A stretch of 64,000 bases of DNA from Variovorax gracilis (GCF_030317115.1 NZ_JASZYF010000001.1:620001-684000); one strand, 5' to 3'; positions 28,369 through 38,173 are shown, counted from the stretch's first letter. Notes: generated by a model from the letters alone, not told the origin. Translations and numbers: made by a program.

Positions 28369-29871
28369 ATGAGGAACATCCGGCTTCCCACGCTTTGCCT
28401 TGGCGCCTCCCTGCTGCTTTCGGCCTGCGCGGTCCCGCGCCCGCCCGAGAAGGTGGAGGCGCCGGTGCCGGCGCAGTGGAACACCCCCCTGCCCGCCTCC
28501 ACTGCCGCGCTGCCGCACGGCGGTTCGCTGCCGACCCTGGCCGAATGGTGGCGCCAGCTCAACGATCCGCTGCTGGTCGAACTGATCTTCGCGGCGGAAG
28601 CCGCCAGCCCGACGGTCGCCAGTGCCGGCGCGCGCATCACCGAAGCCCGAGCCTCGCGCGTGGCAGCGGGTGCGGCCCTGATACCCAATCTCACCGGCAC
28701 GGCGTCGGCGAGCCGCGGCAACTCGCCGAGTTCCGGCTTTTCCACGGGCTCGACGAGCGGTTCGACCGACGGAATCCCCACCAGCCTGCCGATCCTCACG
28801 ACCGGGCAGGCGGGCCTGCAATCGAGTTGGGAGATCGACCTCTTCGGCGGCTTGCGCGCCAACCGGGATGCCAGCCAGGCGCGCTTCGTGGGCGCGGACG
28901 CGCAATGGCACGAAGCACGGGTATCCGTCGCCGCCGAGACAGCCAACGCATACCTGGCGGAACGCGCCTGCCGTCGCCAACTGGTGGTGTCCACGTCAGA
29001 TGCCCAGTCGCGCGCCGAGACTGCGCGGCTGACCGACCTGTCGGCGCGCGCCGGCTTCACTGCGCCGGCCGACGCCGCGCTGGCGCGCGCGAGTGCCGCC
29101 GAAGCAGCGGGACGCCTGACGCAGCAGCGCGCGCTGTGTGCCGTGCAACGGCAGGCCCTGTCGGCGCTGACCGGTATCGAAGCACCCAGCCTCGACGCCA
29201 AGCTGGACGCCGCATCCATCGACGTCACCTTGCCGGCCGTGCAGGCCGTTCACAGCGTCCCCGCCGAGGCCCTGGCGCAGCGGCCCGACATCTTTGCCGC
29301 GCAACTGGCCGTGGCGGCGGCCAGCGCCGATGCGGGCGCGGCGCTGGCCCAGCGTTTTCCGCGGCTGACCCTGCAGGGCTCCATCGCCACCGTCCAGGTC
29401 CGCGCCGGAGGCTTCCGCGAAACGCTCGACACCTGGACCATCGGCCCGCTCGCGCTCACCGTTCCCATCTTCGATGGCGGCACGCTCGCGGCCAACTCCG
29501 AGGCCGCGAAAGCGCGCTACGACGAATCCGTCGCCGTCTACCGAGCCCGGGTGCGGCAAGCCGTGCGCGAGGTCGAGGAAGCGCTGATCAACCTCAAAAG
29601 TACCGACGAGCGCGCCAGCGACGCCGACACCGCGGTGACGAACTACCAGGCCTCCTTCGATGCCACCCAGCAGCGCTACGGCACCGGGCTCGCGAGCCTG
29701 TTCGACCTGGAGGACGCGCGGCGCACCCTGTTCGTCTCCCAGACCGCCCGCGTCTCCCTGCAGCGCGAGCGTGCCGAAGCCTGGGTGTCGCTCTACCGTG
29801 CCATGGGCGGCGGCTGGTCGCGGCCCGAATCCGTTGCCACAACGACAAATCCTGTGACCCCGTCGCCATGA
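28369..29871 (+). CDS. Outer-membrane efflux channel lipoprotein (NodT/OprM family)
   Basis: TolC-type channel of 500 residues with a lipoprotein signal (LCLGASLLLSACAVP, lipidated Cys about 20). Two repeated outer-membrane-efflux domains are visible, the first including WEIDLFGGLRANRDASQARF and the second PIFDGGTLAANSEAAKARYDESV. A periplasmic coiled barrel follows from Ala-rich helices. It leads a three-gene efflux operon and overlaps the adaptor start (ATGA). It might also serve the channel-less RND pair at 2.5-7 kb. Confidence 0.93.
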   Translation: MRNIRLPTLCLGASLLLSACAVPRPPEKVEAPVPAQWNTPLPASTAALPHGGSLPTLAEWWRQLNDPLLVELIFAAEAASPTVASAGARITEARASRVAAGAALIPNLTGTASASRGNSPSSGFSTGSTSGSTDGIPTSLPILTTGQAGLQSSWEIDLFGGLRANRDASQARFVGADAQWHEARVSVAAETANAYLAERACRRQLVVSTSDAQSRAETARLTDLSARAGFTAPADAALARASAAEAAGRLTQQRALCAVQRQALSALTGIEAPSLDAKLDAASIDVTLPAVQAVHSVPAEALAQRPDIFAAQLAVAAASADAGAALAQRFPRLTLQGSIATVQVRAGGFRETLDTWTIGPLALTVPIFDGGTLAANSEAAKARYDESVAVYRARVRQAVREVEEALINLKSTDERASDADTAVTNYQASFDATQQRYGTGLASLFDLEDARRTLFVSQTARVSLQRERAEAWVSLYRAMGGGWSRPESVATTTNPVTPSP

Positions 29872-31022
29872 AAAGAATGAAGCGCTCCACCCTCATCGTC
29901 GTCGTACTGGCCGTCGTGCTGGTCCTTGCAGCCGCCGCGTTCTTCCTCACGCGCGGCAAGCAGCCCGCAGGCGCCGCCAAGCCGAAGGAAGCCGCGACTG
30001 CCCGGCCGACGCTGACCGTCACCGTCGCCAAGCCGGAAACCAGCGAGCTCAGCGTGACGCTTGCGGCCAATGGCAACGTCGCGGCCTGGCAGGAAGCCAG
30101 CATCGGCTCCGAATCCAGCGGCCTGAAGCTCGCCGAAGTGCGCGTGAACGTCGGCGACGTCGTCAAGAAGGGCCAGGTGCTTGCGACCTTCTCGGGCGAG
30201 ACCATCCAGGCGGATGTGGCCCAGGCGCGCGCCTCGCTGGCCGAAGCACGCGCGACTGCCGCCGATGCCACGGGCACCGCCGCTCGCGCACGCACGCTGC
30301 AGGCCACGGGGGCGATGAGCCAACAGCAGATCAACCAGTACCAGACCGCTGAACAGACCGCCAAGGCGAGGGTGGAGGCGGCCGAGGCCGTGCTCGCGGC
30401 GCAGCAGGTGCGCGGCCGCAACACACAGGTGCTGGCGCCCGATGACGGCGTGATCTCCTCACGCAGCGCGACGGTAGGCAGCGTGGTCAACGCCGGCACC
30501 GAGCTGTTCCGGCTGATCCGCCAGGGCCGGCTCGAGTGGCGCGCCGAAATCACCTCGTCCGAGCTGGGCCGCATCGCGGTCGGCACACCGGCTGTGGTCA
30601 CCAGCGCCAGCGGCGCGCAGGTCACCGGCAAGGTGCGCAGCGTGGCACCGACGGTGGACCCGCAGACGCGCGCAGCGCTGGTCTACGTCGACATCCCGAA
30701 CGTGCTCCAGAACACCGGCATCAAGGCCGGAATGTTCGCGCGCGGGGACTTCCAGCTCGGTCGCACCAGCGCGGTCACGGTGCCGCAAGCGTCGATCGTG
30801 CCGCGGGACGGCTTCAACCATCTGCTGCTTCTGCAGCCGGACAACCGGGTCTCGCAGCTCAAGGTGGACACCGGCCGGCGCGTGGGCGACCGGGTCGAGA
30901 TCACGACACCGCTGCCCGCGGACGCACGCGTGGTGGTCCAGGGCGCCGGCTTCCTCAACGACGGCGACCTGGTCCGCGTCGTGGAGGGCTCCGCAAAGCC
31001 GGCCATCGACGCCGCGAAGTAA
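29868..31022 (+). CDS. Efflux RND transporter periplasmic adaptor subunit
   Basis: 384 residues, anchored by an N-terminal transmembrane helix (LIVVVLAVVLVLAAAAFFL) rather than a lipid. Lipoyl halves are seen at LKLAEVRVNVGDVVKKGQVLATF and VLAPDDGVISSRSATVGSVVNAGTELFRLI, with a short helical hairpin between, and a C-terminal beta-barrel/membrane-proximal domain. The ATG overlaps the channel gene stop (ATGA), and AAGGAG leads into the RND gene 11 nt after its own stop. It is a member of the MdtA/MexP-like group by length and order. Confidence 0.92.
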   Translation: MKRMKRSTLIVVVLAVVLVLAAAAFFLTRGKQPAGAAKPKEAATARPTLTVTVAKPETSELSVTLAANGNVAAWQEASIGSESSGLKLAEVRVNVGDVVKKGQVLATFSGETIQADVAQARASLAEARATAADATGTAARARTLQATGAMSQQQINQYQTAEQTAKARVEAAEAVLAAQQVRGRNTQVLAPDDGVISSRSATVGSVVNAGTELFRLIRQGRLEWRAEITSSELGRIAVGTPAVVTSASGAQVTGKVRSVAPTVDPQTRAALVYVDIPNVLQNTGIKAGMFARGDFQLGRTSAVTVPQASIVPRDGFNHLLLLQPDNRVSQLKVDTGRRVGDRVEITTPLPADARVVVQGAGFLNDGDLVRVVEGSAKPAIDAAK

Positions 31023-31033
31023 GGAGCACCGCC

Positions 31034-34000
31034 ATGAACGTGTCGGCCTGGTCCATCCGAAACCCCATCCCGGCGGTGATGCTGTTCGTGCTGCTCACCT
31101 TTGCGGGACTGCTGTCCTTCAACGCGATGAAGGTGCAGAACTTCCCCGACATCGACCTGCCGACCGTCACGGTATCGGCGGCGCTGCCGGGCGCCGCGCC
31201 GTCGCAGCTCGAAACCGATGTCGCGCGCAAGCTCGAGAACTCGATCGCCACCATCCAGGGCCTGAAGCACATCACGACCAAGGTGCAGGACGGCGCGGCA
31301 ACGCTGATCGTCGAGTTCCGGCTCGAAAAGCCGGTGCAGGAAGCGGTCGACGACGTGCGTTCGGCTGTGCAGCGCGTGCGAGCCGACCTGCCCGCCGACG
31401 TGCGCGACCCGGTGGTCACCAAGCTCGACTTTGCGGCGCAGCCGGTGCTGGCTTTCACGATCTCGTCCTCACGCATGGACGGCGAGGCCCTCTCCTGGTT
31501 CGTGGACAACGACATCTCGAAGAAGCTGCTCGCGATCAGCGGCGTCGGCGCGGTCAACCGCGTGGGCGGCGTCACGCGGCAGGTGCACGTCGATCTCGAC
31601 CCCGAAAAGCTGCAGGCGCTCGGCGCCACCGCCGCCGACATCTCGCGCCAGTTGCGCCAGGTGCAGACCGAGAGCGCCGGCGGCCGCACTGACCTGGGCG
31701 GCAGTGAACAGCCCGTGCGTACGCTCGCCACGGTGAAGTCGGCCGACGAGCTCGCCGACATGCAGATCTACCTCTCGGATGGCCGCCGCGTCCGGCTCGA
31801 CCAGGTGGCCCGCATCAGCGACACGATCGCCGAGCCGCGCGCCGCAGCCTTGCTCGACGGCAAGCCGGTGGTCGGATTCGAAGTTGCCCGCAGCCGCGGC
31901 GCGAGCGAGGTCGAAGTCGGCGCCGCGGTGCAGAAGGCGCTCGCCGAGCTTCGCGCTCAACGCCCCGACATCCAGCTCACCGAGGCCTTCAACTTCGTCG
32001 ACCCGGTGCAGGAGGAGTACGAAGGCTCGCTGCACCTGCTGTACGAAGGGGCCATCCTCGCGGTGATCGTGGTGTGGCTCTTCCTGCGCGACTGGCGCGC
32101 GACCTTCATCTCGGCGGTCGCGTTGCCGATGTCGGTCATTCCGGCCTTCGCGGGCATGTACCTGCTGGGCTTCTCGGTCAACGTGATTTCGTTGCTGGCG
32201 CTGTCGCTGGTCGTCGGCATCCTGGTGGATGACGCGATCGTGGAGGTCGAGAACATCGTGCGCCACCTGCGCATGGGCAAGACGCCCTACCAGGCCGCGA
32301 TGGAAGCGGCCGACGAGATCGGGCTGGCGGTGATCGCCACCACCTTCACGCTGATCGCCGTGTTCCTGCCGACCGCCTTCATGAGCGGAGTGGCAGGCAA
32401 GTTCTTCAAGCAGTTCGGCTGGACGGCATCGCTGGCGGTGTTCGCCTCGCTGGTCGTGGCGCGGGTGCTCACGCCGATGATGGCGGCCTACCTCCTGAAG
32501 CCGATCGTCGCCGCCGAGAAGGAGCCACGCTGGCTCGCGATCTACATGCGAATGGCCGAGTGGTGCCTGAAGCACCGCTTCACGACGATGGTGCTGGCCA
32601 CCCTTTTCTTCTTCGGCTCGGTGGCGATGATCCCGCTGCTCAAGACCGGCTTCATTCCCCCTGACGACAACTCGCAGACCCAGGTGTATCTCTCCTTGGC
32701 GCCCGGCGCGACGTTGGCCCAGACCATGGCGGCGGCGGAAGAAACGCGCCGCCGCGTGATGGGGATCGAGCATGTGCGCAGCGTCTACACCACCGTGGGC
32801 GGTGGCAGCGCGGGCGGCGACCCGTTCGCAAACTTCGGCACGCCCGAGACACGCAAGGCCACGCTCACGATCCAGCTCGACCCGCGCGGCGACCGCCCGC
32901 GCAAGCAGGTGATCGAGAACGAGATCCGCGCCGCGCTCGAATCCCTGCCGGGCGTGCGCAGCACCGTGGGGCTGGGCGGCTCGGGCGAGAAGTACATCCT
33001 CGCCCTGAGCGGCGACGACCCGACCGCGCTGACGACCGCGGCGCGCGCGGTGGAGCGCGACCTGCGCACCATCCCCGGCCTCGGCAACATCACCTCCACG
33101 GCAAGCCTGATCCGCCCTGAGATCGCGGTGCGGCCCGACTTCGCACGCGCGGCGGACCTCGGCGTGACCAGTTCGGCCATCGCCGACACGCTGCGCGTCG
33201 CCACGCTCGGCGACTACGACCAGAACCTGCCCAAGCTCAATCTGGCGCAACGGCAGGTGCCCATCGTCGTCAAGCTGGAGGACTCCGCACGCCAGAACCT
33301 GGCCCTGCTCGAGCGCCTCGCCGTCCCCGGCGCGCGCGGCCCCGTGATGCTGGGCCAGGTGGCCGCGCTGACGGTCGAGGGCGGCCCGGCCGTGATCGAC
33401 CGCTACGACCGCTCGCGCAACGTCAACTTCGAGATCGAGTTGTCGGGCGTCGGGCTGGGCGACGCCAAGGACGCCGCGATGAAGTTGCCCTCCATCCGCA
33501 GCCTTCCGCCCGGCGTGCGTGTGGCCGAGGTCGGCGACGCCGAAGTGATGACCGAGCTGTTCGCGAGCTTCGGCCTGGCGATGCTGACGGGCGTGCTCTG
33601 CATCTACATCGTGCTGGTGCTGCTGTTCAAGGACTTCCTGCACCCGATCACGATCCTGTGCGCGTTGCCGCTGGCACTCGGCGGCGCCTTCGTCGGGCTG
33701 CTGATCGGTCAGAAAGCGCTGTCGATGCCTTCGCTGATCGGGCTGATCATGCTGATGGGCATCGCGACGAAAAACTCGATCCTTCTGGTGGAATACGCCA
33801 TCGTGGCGCGGCGCGACCACGGCCTGAGCCGGTGGGATGCGTTGCGCGATGCATGCCACAAGCGGGCGCGGCCGATCATCATGACCACGCTCGCGATGGG
33901 CGCTGGCATGGCGCCGATCGCGCTCGGCCTCAGCACGGCCGATTCCAGCTTCCGTTCGCCAATGGCGATGGCGGTCATCGGCGGGCTCATCACTTCGACG

Positions 34001-34162
34001 GTGCTGAGCCTGCTGGTGGTGCCAGCCGTGTTCACCTACGTGGATGACGTCGAGCACTGGATCCGCCGCACCTCTCGGCGGATTCGCGGAAAAGTGGGCC
34101 ATCATGAATCCGGGACGGCGCCTTCCTCGCACGCCGAGGAGCAGGCCGCACCCACGCCATGA
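31034..34162 (+). CDS. Efflux RND transporter permease subunit (second, complete pump)
   Basis: Proton-driven inner-membrane pump of 1042 residues. The N-terminus MNVSAWSIRNPIPAVMLFVLLTFAGLLSF is the usual TM1. Asp399-Asp400 in VGILVDDAIVEVENI form the proton relay, and the second half repeats the fold with TM10 MLMGIATKNSILLVEYAI. The porter domains lie between TM1-2 and TM7-8. ATG 31034 follows AAGGAG. It resembles the multidrug (HAE1) branch rather than heavy-metal pumps, whose relay region differs. No regulator is adjacent except the unrelated PAS activator upstream on the opposite strand. Confidence 0.95.
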   Translation: MNVSAWSIRNPIPAVMLFVLLTFAGLLSFNAMKVQNFPDIDLPTVTVSAALPGAAPSQLETDVARKLENSIATIQGLKHITTKVQDGAATLIVEFRLEKPVQEAVDDVRSAVQRVRADLPADVRDPVVTKLDFAAQPVLAFTISSSRMDGEALSWFVDNDISKKLLAISGVGAVNRVGGVTRQVHVDLDPEKLQALGATAADISRQLRQVQTESAGGRTDLGGSEQPVRTLATVKSADELADMQIYLSDGRRVRLDQVARISDTIAEPRAAALLDGKPVVGFEVARSRGASEVEVGAAVQKALAELRAQRPDIQLTEAFNFVDPVQEEYEGSLHLLYEGAILAVIVVWLFLRDWRATFISAVALPMSVIPAFAGMYLLGFSVNVISLLALSLVVGILVDDAIVEVENIVRHLRMGKTPYQAAMEAADEIGLAVIATTFTLIAVFLPTAFMSGVAGKFFKQFGWTASLAVFASLVVARVLTPMMAAYLLKPIVAAEKEPRWLAIYMRMAEWCLKHRFTTMVLATLFFFGSVAMIPLLKTGFIPPDDNSQTQVYLSLAPGATLAQTMAAAEETRRRVMGIEHVRSVYTTVGGGSAGGDPFANFGTPETRKATLTIQLDPRGDRPRKQVIENEIRAALESLPGVRSTVGLGGSGEKYILALSGDDPTALTTAARAVERDLRTIPGLGNITSTASLIRPEIAVRPDFARAADLGVTSSAIADTLRVATLGDYDQNLPKLNLAQRQVPIVVKLEDSARQNLALLERLAVPGARGPVMLGQVAALTVEGGPAVIDRYDRSRNVNFEIELSGVGLGDAKDAAMKLPSIRSLPPGVRVAEVGDAEVMTELFASFGLAMLTGVLCIYIVLVLLFKDFLHPITILCALPLALGGAFVGLLIGQKALSMPSLIGLIMLMGIATKNSILLVEYAIVARRDHGLSRWDALRDACHKRARPIIMTTLAMGAGMAPIALGLSTADSSFRSPMAMAVIGGLITSTVLSLLVVPAVFTYVDDVEHWIRRTSRRIRGKVGHHESGTAPSSHAEEQAAPTP

Positions 34163-34226
34163 AGAGCTGCCGTCGCAAATTGTTGCAAGTTAGACTAGCC
34201 GTATCGTCGTACGACGGAGGCACACC

Positions 34227-34658
34227 ATGATCCGAATCCACGCGCGTGTCGCGCTTTCCGGCGCCCTGCTGGCCACGGCGCTGGCAGCAGGGGCCCAGAC
34301 CGCGGCGGACCTCGCGAAGGCCCAGCAACGCCACGACCAGCAGATTGCGAAGTGCAACGATGGCTCCCTGGCCGCGCCGGCCCGGGAAGCCTGCGTGCGC
34401 GATGCGGGCGCCGCACTGGACCGCGCACGGGGCGGGCCCCCGCGCAACGTCACGAAGCGATCCACGGATCGCCGGTCCACCGTCGTGACGCCGCAAGGCG
34501 CATCTGCGCCTTCGGGGACCGAGACGTCCAGGTCGGGCGACCGCCGATCCACGGTCGTCACGCCCCAAGGCACGCCGGCACCCGCGGGCAGCGAAACGAT
34601 CCGATCGAACGACCGCCGCTCCACGGTGGTGCAGCCGGCTGGCCAGCCCCAACGCTAG
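34227..34658 (+). CDS. Small secreted protein with DRRSTVV repeats, function unknown
   Basis: 143 residues. A signal peptide (cleaved after about residue 23, LAAGAQ) precedes a helical segment with a Cys pair (AKCNDGSLAAPAREACVRDAGAALDRAR). The C-terminal half is three imperfect repeats of about 25 residues: DRRSTVVTPQG..AP.G.ET, DRRSTVVTPQGTPAPAGSET and DRRSTVVQPAG. GGAGG precedes the ATG. It stands alone between the RND gene and a convergent Crp-type regulator. The Cys-containing half resembles small periplasmic proteins common in Burkholderiales. No function can be assigned. Confidence 0.8.
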   Translation: MIRIHARVALSGALLATALAAGAQTAADLAKAQQRHDQQIAKCNDGSLAAPAREACVRDAGAALDRARGGPPRNVTKRSTDRRSTVVTPQGASAPSGTETSRSGDRRSTVVTPQGTPAPAGSETIRSNDRRSTVVQPAGQPQR

Positions 34659-34676
34659 GCGCACGGCGGCCGGGAC

Positions 34677-35381
34677 TCAGGCGAAGCCCCGCACCTCGGC
34701 CACCAACGACGCCAGCCGCCGGACATCGGCGACGACGAGCGCCTTGCCATCCTTCGCAAGCACGCCATCGCGCCGCAACGCATTGAGTTCGCGCGTCACC
34801 TGCTCGCGATTGGTGCTGATCTGGCTCGCCAGTTCAGCGTGGGTCGGGGCGGGATCCAGCCGTGCCTGGTTGTCGACGATGCCTGCCGCCCGTGCGAGCC
34901 GAAGCAACTCGGCGTGCACGCGGTTTTGCACGCCCAGTGTGCTCAGGTCGATGACGCGATCCGACAACTGGCGCACCAGCGCGGCGAGGTTGCGCATCAC
35001 GCGCTCGGCGACGATCGGCTCGCTGCGCAGCAGATCCAGGAAGCCCGAGCGATCGAGGCTGGCGACGACGGTGGGCTTGAGCGTCACGACGTCGGCGGAT
35101 CGCGGCTTGCCGTCGATGGCGGAAATATCGCCGAAATACTCGCCCTCCTGCAGGTCGCGGAAGGTCACCTGGCGACCGCTCGCCGAATAGGTCGTCACGC
35201 GCAACTGGCCCGAGACGAGGAAGAAGACGTCGCTCTTGTCTTCGGACCGCAGCAGCAGCGGCGTGCCGGCCGCGACGCTCTGCCACTGACAGCGCTGGGC
35301 GAGCGCATCCAGCCGTTGCAACGGCAAGGCTTCCAGCAGCGCAATGTGCTGCAGGGCAAGACTGGAACGCTGGAGCGCCAT
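34677..35381 (-). CDS. Crp/Fnr-family transcriptional regulator
   Basis: 234 residues: an N-terminal cyclic-nucleotide-binding-type beta-roll (GTPLLLRSEDKSDVFFLVSGQLRVTTYSASGRQVTFRDLQEGEYFGDISAIDGKPRSADVV), a long dimerisation helix, and a C-terminal winged helix (THAELASQISTNREQVTRELNALRRDGVL). No N-terminal Cys cluster of Fnr type is present in this version, so it is closer to Crp. The start at 35381 (MALQRSSLALQHIALLEAL) is preferred over a much longer frame from 35501. It is divergent from a small secreted-protein gene with a TGTG..CACA palindrome in between, which it may bind. Confidence 0.9.
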   Translation of the reverse strand: MALQRSSLALQHIALLEALPLQRLDALAQRCQWQSVAAGTPLLLRSEDKSDVFFLVSGQLRVTTYSASGRQVTFRDLQEGEYFGDISAIDGKPRSADVVTLKPTVVASLDRSGFLDLLRSEPIVAERVMRNLAALVRQLSDRVIDLSTLGVQNRVHAELLRLARAAGIVDNQARLDPAPTHAELASQISTNREQVTRELNALRRDGVLAKDGKALVVADVRRLASLVAEVRGFA

Positions 35382-35421
35382 CGTGTCGTACTCGCACCCA
35401 AGACAGCCCGGTTGAAAAAAT

Positions 35422-35439
35422 CTGTGCGCAAACGCACAG
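35422..35439. promoter_or_regulatory. Crp-type operator candidate
   Basis: CTGTGCG-CAAA-CGCACAG is a perfect 7+7 inverted repeat with the TGTGx-N6-xCACA layout of Crp-family sites. It lies 41 nt upstream of the Crp-type regulator start and about 90 nt upstream of the divergent secreted-protein gene, so it could serve autoregulation and control of the neighbour. Confidence 0.55.
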
Positions 35440-35526
35440 CGCGATGGGCCGCGCGCCGCCACAGTTGCATCCCGTGGTGACTGCAATTCCGGCGGCCACA
35501 CCTCATAGCCTCAAGGAGATTTCATC

Positions 35527-35976
35527 ATGAATGCAAAGCTACTTCTCGGTGCCTCCGCTCTCGCGCTGGCCGGGGCCGTATCCGCTCAGACCGTGCCCGC
35601 CGAATTGTGGGTCGGCGCCCCCATTCAGATGACCGGGCAGCTCAGCCGCGCCCAGGTGTCGGCCGATCTCGCGGCAAATCGATCGGAAATGAACGCCGTC
35701 GCGTCGGAATACCGCGTCGGCCCCCCCGACTCGACCATCGGCGCCTTGAGCCGCGCCGAAGTCGCTGCCGACCTGAGCCTGTGGAACAAGTCCGGGATGT
35801 CGCAAGTTGCCGGCCGCGACAGCTTCGATCCGAACAGCCCGGCCTATGGACGCCAGATGTCGGCCTACCAGAGCATGCGCAACGGCCCCGAATACGTGGC
35901 GGAGATCCAGCGCATCAAGGGCTTCGGCGCCCGGTCGACGACCGCCAGGTACCAGTCGGACGCCACTGGCAACTGA
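35527..35976 (+). CDS. Small secreted protein, DUF4148-like
   Basis: 149 residues. A signal peptide (MNAKLLLGASALALAGAVSA, cut before QTVPAE) is followed by two copies of a LSRAxVxADL motif (about residues 39-48 and 76-85), the pattern seen in DUF4148-type proteins of Burkholderiales, where it recurs as LTRAQVxAEL. It ends in a basic, polar tail. AAGGAG precedes the ATG. It is divergent from the Crp-type regulator. Family members are periplasmic and often stress-induced, but no biochemical role is known. Confidence 0.78.
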   Translation: MNAKLLLGASALALAGAVSAQTVPAELWVGAPIQMTGQLSRAQVSADLAANRSEMNAVASEYRVGPPDSTIGALSRAEVAADLSLWNKSGMSQVAGRDSFDPNSPAYGRQMSAYQSMRNGPEYVAEIQRIKGFGARSTTARYQSDATGN

Positions 35977-36000
35977 AGCCGAGAGGGAATCAGGGAGGTC

Positions 36001-36060
36001 CGGAAACACCGCGGACCGGCTCGGCCGGTCCGCGGGTGTTGTCCGCGGTCAGGGGGCGGG
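36001..36060. repeat. Dispersed intergenic hairpin repeat, copy D (core only)
   Basis: The core AACACCGCGGACCGGC-TCG-GCCGGTCCGCGGGTGTT is present as an almost perfect hairpin. The long conserved tail is degenerate. It lies between the convergent stops of the DUF4148-like gene and tctA, where it could terminate both transcripts. Confidence 0.7.
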
Positions 36061-36065
36061 GCAAG

Positions 36066-37559
36066 CTATCTTCTCGACATGCGCTTGGCAAGGCGAGGCA
36101 GGATCATCACGCCCAGGATGACGACGATCAGCACGATCGACATCGGGCGCTGGAAGAACACCGCCGCACTGCCCTCCCCGATCGACATCGCATTGCGGAG
36201 CTGTGCCTCTGCGAGCGGCCCGAGGATCATGCCGACCACGACCGGCGCCGTCGGAAAGTCGAAGCGCCGCATGATCACACCCAGCACGCCGATCGCGTAG
36301 AGAAGCACGAGGTCGAACGCGCTTTGCCGCATGCCATAGGCACCGACTGTCGCGAAGATCAGGATGCCCGCATAGAGCTGCGGTTTCGGGATCTTGAGCA
36401 GCTTGACCCACAACCCGACCATCGGCAGGTTCAGCACCAGCAGCATCACGTTGCCAATGTAGAGCGACGCGATCAGCGCCCACACCAGTGCGGCAGACGT
36501 CGTGAAAAGCTGCGGCCCCGGCTGGATGCCGTAGTTCTGGAATGCACCGAGCAGGATCGCGGTGGTGTTGGATGTCGGGATGCCCAGCGTGAGCAGCGGA
36601 ATCAGCGCCGCAGTCACGGTCGCATTGTTGGCCGCCTCGGGTCCCGCCACGCCTTCGATCGCCCCCTTGGTGCCGAACTCGGCCTTCGCATCCGCGTCCT
36701 TCGCCAGCTTCTTTTCGGTCGCGTAACTCAGGAAGGTCGGGATTTCGGTGCCGCCGGCCGGAATGCAGCCGAAAGGCGTGCCGATGGCGGTGCCGCGCAG
36801 CCACGCGGGAATCGAGCGCTTCCAGTCGCGGGCGCTCATGTGCACGCGGCTCAGCTTGTTCTGCCCCTCGACGACCTTGCCTTCGTACAGCACGGCGTAG
36901 AGCACTTCGGCCACTGCGAACAAGCCGACCGCGACCAGCACGATCTCGATGCCGTCGAGCAGTTCAGGAATGCCGCCGGTGTAGCGGCCCTGGCCGGATA
37001 TCTGGTCGAGCCCGATGCATCCTGCAGCGAGGCCGATGAACAGCGCCGTCATGCCGCGCAGCGTGCTCTTGCCGAGCACCGCGCTCACGGTGGTGAAGGC
37101 CAGCAGCATCAGCAGGAAATACTCGGGCGGCCCGAGCTTGACTGCGAATTCGGCCACGAAGGGCGCGAACAGCGTGACGATCACGGTGGCGATGGTGCCG
37201 GCCACGAACGAACCGATCGCGGCCGTGGCCAGTGCCGCGCCCGCCCGGCCGCTCTTCGCCATCTTGTTGCCCTCCATCGCCGTCACCATGCTGGCCGTTT
37301 CACCGGGCGTATTCAGCAGGATGGACGTGGTCGAGCCGCCGTACATGGCGCCGTAATAGATCCCCGAGAAGAAGATCATCGAGGCCGTGACATCGACCTT
37401 GCCGGTGATCGGCAGCAGCATCGCGACCGCGACGGCCGGGCCGATGCCGGGCAACACGCCGACGGCCGTGCCCAGGGCACAGCCCACCAGGCACCAGAGA
37501 AGATTGACCGGCGTGATCGCGAGCGCGAAGCCGTGCATCAGTGCATTGAAGATGTCCAT
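36066..37559 (-). CDS. tctA: Tripartite tricarboxylate transporter large permease TctA
   Basis: 497-residue inner-membrane protein with about 11-12 hydrophobic segments. Family signatures include [20 protein letters not shown] (about residues 34-53), the segment [15 protein letters not shown] and the second-half copy [17 protein letters not shown]. It forms the pore of the TctABC symporter, fed by the TctC binding protein. It starts 1 nt after the tctB stop, so the two membrane subunits are coupled. Substrate could be citrate, tartrate or another carboxylate. Confidence 0.96.
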   Translation of the reverse strand: MDIFNALMHGFALAITPVNLLWCLVGCALGTAVGVLPGIGPAVAVAMLLPITGKVDVTASMIFFSGIYYGAMYGGSTTSILLNTPGETASMVTAMEGNKMAKSGRAGAALATAAIGSFVAGTIATVIVTLFAPFVAEFAVKLGPPEYFLLMLLAFTTVSAVLGKSTLRGMTALFIGLAAGCIGLDQISGQGRYTGGIPELLDGIEIVLVAVGLFAVAEVLYAVLYEGKVVEGQNKLSRVHMSARDWKRSIPAWLRGTAIGTPFGCIPAGGTEIPTFLSYATEKKLAKDADAKAEFGTKGAIEGVAGPEAANNATVTAALIPLLTLGIPTSNTTAILLGAFQNYGIQPGPQLFTTSAALVWALIASLYIGNVMLLVLNLPMVGLWVKLLKIPKPQLYAGILIFATVGAYGMRQSAFDLVLLYAIGVLGVIMRRFDFPTAPVVVGMILGPLAEAQLRNAMSIGEGSAAVFFQRPMSIVLIVVILGVMILPRLAKRMSRR

Positions 37560-37560
37560 G

Positions 37561-38094
37561 TCAGAGCCACCCTGTGCCGGTCAGGCCCGGCAGATTGATT
37601 GCCAGGAATTGCGTGAACATCCAGAAAACGGGTGCCGAGATGAGCAGGCCCGTCACGATGTCGATGAACCAGGTGCGCGGGGAGTTGACGCCCGCCTGTC
37701 CACTGGCGCGGCGCAGGCCCTGGACAGCGAGCAGATAGCACAGGGTGCAGCTGAAGATGAAGCCGATGGTGGTGATGAGCGCGGCGTTGAGCAGCAGCCC
37801 GGCCGACACCCACACGAAGCCGGCCCAGTAGGGCTGGACGGCGCCCGAAGGCTCGTCCATTTCGCGAAAGCCGCCCGTGCGCGATTCCCAGATGATCCAG
37901 GCGCCACACACCGTCAGCGCAATGGAGACCAGCCAGGGGAGGAAATTGGGCCCGACGCCGCCGTAGCCGGCCTCGGACGAGATGCCGATGGCACCGAACG
38001 CGAGCGCCAGCCCGGTCAGCAGCACGCCGGCACCGACGAGCGTTTGCGGCCATACCGCCGCAGACGGCGAGACCGAAGATGGTGGAGTTGTCAT
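37561..38094 (-). CDS. tctB: Tripartite tricarboxylate transporter small permease TctB
   Basis: 177 residues with four hydrophobic segments (for example TLVGAGVLLTGLALAFGAIGI and LLLNAALITTIGFIFSCTLCYLLAV), the normal topology of TctB. It is encoded between tctC and tctA on the minus strand. A degenerate copy of the dispersed hairpin repeat separates it from tctC. Confidence 0.93.
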   Translation of the reverse strand: MTTPPSSVSPSAAVWPQTLVGAGVLLTGLALAFGAIGISSEAGYGGVGPNFLPWLVSIALTVCGAWIIWESRTGGFREMDEPSGAVQPYWAGFVWVSAGLLLNAALITTIGFIFSCTLCYLLAVQGLRRASGQAGVNSPRTWFIDIVTGLLISAPVFWMFTQFLAINLPGLTGTGWL

Positions 38095-38133
38095 TCTTTA
38101 GTCCCTGAGTCGAGTTGGGAAAAGCCCTTTCCG

Positions 38134-38173
38134 GCAAGCACCGCCGAGCCGGCGCTACCGGACCCGCGGTGCC
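38134..38173. repeat. Dispersed intergenic hairpin repeat, copy E (degenerate core)
   Basis: GCACCGC ... CCGG-CGCTA-CCGG ... GCGGTGC keeps the nested pairing of the repeat core, and a diverged tail ends GCGAGCC. It lies right after the tctC gene and before tctB, the same position relative to a binding-protein gene as copy B. Confidence 0.6.

Noticed and set aside
31469..34132. An 887-codon minus-strand frame antisense to the second RND gene
   Set aside because: Same antisense artefact; composition and lack of domains rule it out.
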